NCBI GenBank assembly: GCA_034659475.1
Contig: JAYEHK010000030.1
Location: 1 to 24,237 of the forward strand
DNA from: JAYEHK01 sp034659475
Lineage (GTDB): Bacteria > Bacillota > Syntrophomonadia > Syntrophomonadales > Syntrophomonadaceae
DNA: 24,237 nt
Direction of reading: 5' to 3'
The notes under the pieces were generated by a model. That model worked only from the letters and a program-made list of their open reading frames with translations. It made no database searches and was not told where the DNA came from. Positions 23,213 through 24,237 of this stretch are shown here, piece by piece; within the stretch, counting starts at the first letter, position 1, and each line of letters starts with the position of its first letter. A program made the position numbers and the translations under genes.

Positions 23213-24127
23213 GTGCTTCAATTAGATTTTGCCTATCTTCATATGATGAACAGTAAACGACAGGGGCTGGCTGGACGGAAGTTTTTTCTGGACAGGCTGG
23301 CTCCCTCTTTTTACGCCCCCCGGGTGGAACGGTTGATCTCCTTCGCGGATCTTCTGTTTAAAGGGTGTAATGTTTTCCTGCCGCTGGGGGAGGCAAATTG
23401 GACCATGCTTGACCCTGAACGCAGGGATCAGGTGATGCACAGGGGCGAACAGCTACTGGCGGACTTCTCGCTATCGGAGATGGCAGTCGACCGAAGACTG
23501 AAGCCGCTTTTCCAATCGGTCGATTATGCAGACCAGCTTTGTTTTGGGGATGATTTTGTAAAAGCGCTGGCCGTGGTGTTAACCCGTGAAACGCTTAAGC
23601 GTTTTCCCGTACAGCGGTTGATTGTGGTGGGTACAGTCCCGGGCATGGAAGAATTTATAGAATATTTAACATTGTTTGATACGCCCATTACCCTACAAAA
23701 TTTTCAACCTGGCAGGTATGAAATTATGGTTTACCGCCTATTATATGAAAAGGGCTTGGCAGTGAGTAATAATTCTATTCAATCCCGTAACTGGTCCAGC
23801 GGCGATTTGGTGCTCACTTTTGAACCTACTGTATATCCATTTGCATTGTCAGTACCAGACCTCTTCTTTTTCGGTCTGCATAATGATGGACACGGAATGG
23901 CTCCTGTACTGGAAAATGTCATCGCGACATCGGGACTGGACGCGGGGCTGCACACACTGGCACCAATTTTTGAAAGTTGTTTATATAGAAAAGCAGGATT
24001 TAACAAGTCTGATAGAGAATTAAACCTTTCGAGCAAAAAAGGTACCACGAAACGACAGTTTGAGGTACTCATTCAGGCAGGCGATCAAGTTGGATTGTGG
24101 GAGCCGTTTCTTGACAAGGGAATATGA
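23213..24127 (+). CDS. Conserved-looking protein of unknown function
   Basis: The product is a 304-aa soluble protein with no membrane segment or signal peptide visible and no motif I can assign. Notable segments are FLPLGEANWTMLDPERRDQ (about 55-73), a hydrophobic strand RLIVVGTVPGMEEF (about 139-152) that could be part of an alpha/beta fold, and VPDLFFFGLHNDGHGMAPVLEN (about 218-239) with a HNDGHG cluster. It starts at GTG 23213, 2 nt after the dehydrogenase-like gene, with GGAGTG 8 nt upstream, so the two are almost surely one transcript and may act together. It ends shortly before a terminator. Confidence 0.7.
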   Translation: MLQLDFAYLHMMNSKRQGLAGRKFFLDRLAPSFYAPRVERLISFADLLFKGCNVFLPLGEANWTMLDPERRDQVMHRGEQLLADFSLSEMAVDRRLKPLFQSVDYADQLCFGDDFVKALAVVLTRETLKRFPVQRLIVVGTVPGMEEFIEYLTLFDTPITLQNFQPGRYEIMVYRLLYEKGLAVSNNSIQSRNWSSGDLVLTFEPTVYPFALSVPDLFFFGLHNDGHGMAPVLENVIATSGLDAGLHTLAPIFESCLYRKAGFNKSDRELNLSSKKGTTKRQFEVLIQAGDQVGLWEPFLDKGI

Positions 24128-24196
24128 GCTATTTATAATACCTTAAAGGAAATGGCAGATAACCGGAAAAAGTTTGGGAAATCTATTTTGCAGGAC

Positions 24197-24227
24197 GTAT
24201 TGGGGTCCCTCCAATACTTTTCGTTTT
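24197..24227 (+). terminator. Terminator of the dehydrogenase-like operon
   Basis: GTATTGGGG (24197-24205) pairs with CTCCAATAC (24209-24217), with one G-U, loop TCC. It is followed by TTTTCGTTTT. It closes the 22302-24127 unit. Confidence 0.7.
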
Positions 24228-24237
24228 AATTGGGCTT

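Noticed and set aside
24152..24229. 25-codon ORF after the last gene, with an AAAGGA sequence before its ATG
   Set aside because: It overlaps the terminator hairpin and its T-tract and is too short to support.

Overview
The window looks like chromosomal core from an anaerobic, endospore-forming member of the Firmicutes (Bacillota). The best fit is the Clostridia, Peptococcaceae-like lineages; this is inferred from gene content and order, not from a marker-gene comparison. Supporting signs are a full-length SpoIIE, GA-rich Shine-Dalgarno (SD) sequences, several TTG and GTG starts, a spoIIE-tilS-ftsH order and a biotin-operator-controlled bioY. All confidently called genes are on the + strand. 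No tRNA, rRNA, CRISPR array, prophage or transposase gene was seen.

Layout. 1-716: end of an upstream unit (terminator at 389-419), a composite palindromic repeat and the spoIIE promoter and leader. 717-7566: spoIIE, tilS, ftsH and ndk, closed by a strong terminator. 7567-8239: non-coding, with a roughly 300-bp nested inverted-repeat element and a second small repeat. 8249-8773: an HD-domain protein. 8787-9209: a second composite repeat. 9259-11377: folP (with N-terminal extension), folB and folK. 11500-14470: a Rossmann/DUF2520 oxidoreductase, then panB, panC and panD. 14660-18200: nadA, nadB and nadC. 18608-21115: bioY, coaX and dusB. 21268-24127: an HTH regulator, a quinate/shikimate-dehydrogenase-like protein and an unrecognised partner protein.

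The middle of the window is a cofactor supercluster. FolP, FolB and FolK make the pterin/dihydropteroate part of folate. PanB, PanC and PanD make pantothenate, with the DUF2520 protein a good candidate for the otherwise missing ketopantoate reductase. CoaX phosphorylates pantothenate towards CoA. NadA, NadB and NadC make nicotinate mononucleotide from aspartate. BioY imports biotin under a visible BirA-type operator.

The most unusual content is intergenic. At least seven palindromic elements share a constant GGGGACGG core inside stems that differ from element to element yet stay self-complementary. Three are head-to-head pairs (REPIN-like), one is solo and fused to the dusB stop codon, and three form the end hairpin of a composite element of about 230 bp, two of which have complete inverted outer arms of a different repeat family. 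Stem changes between composite copies are compensatory, which points to selection for, or maintenance of, the folded form. No RAYT transposase is in the window, so any mobilising enzyme would have to act in trans.
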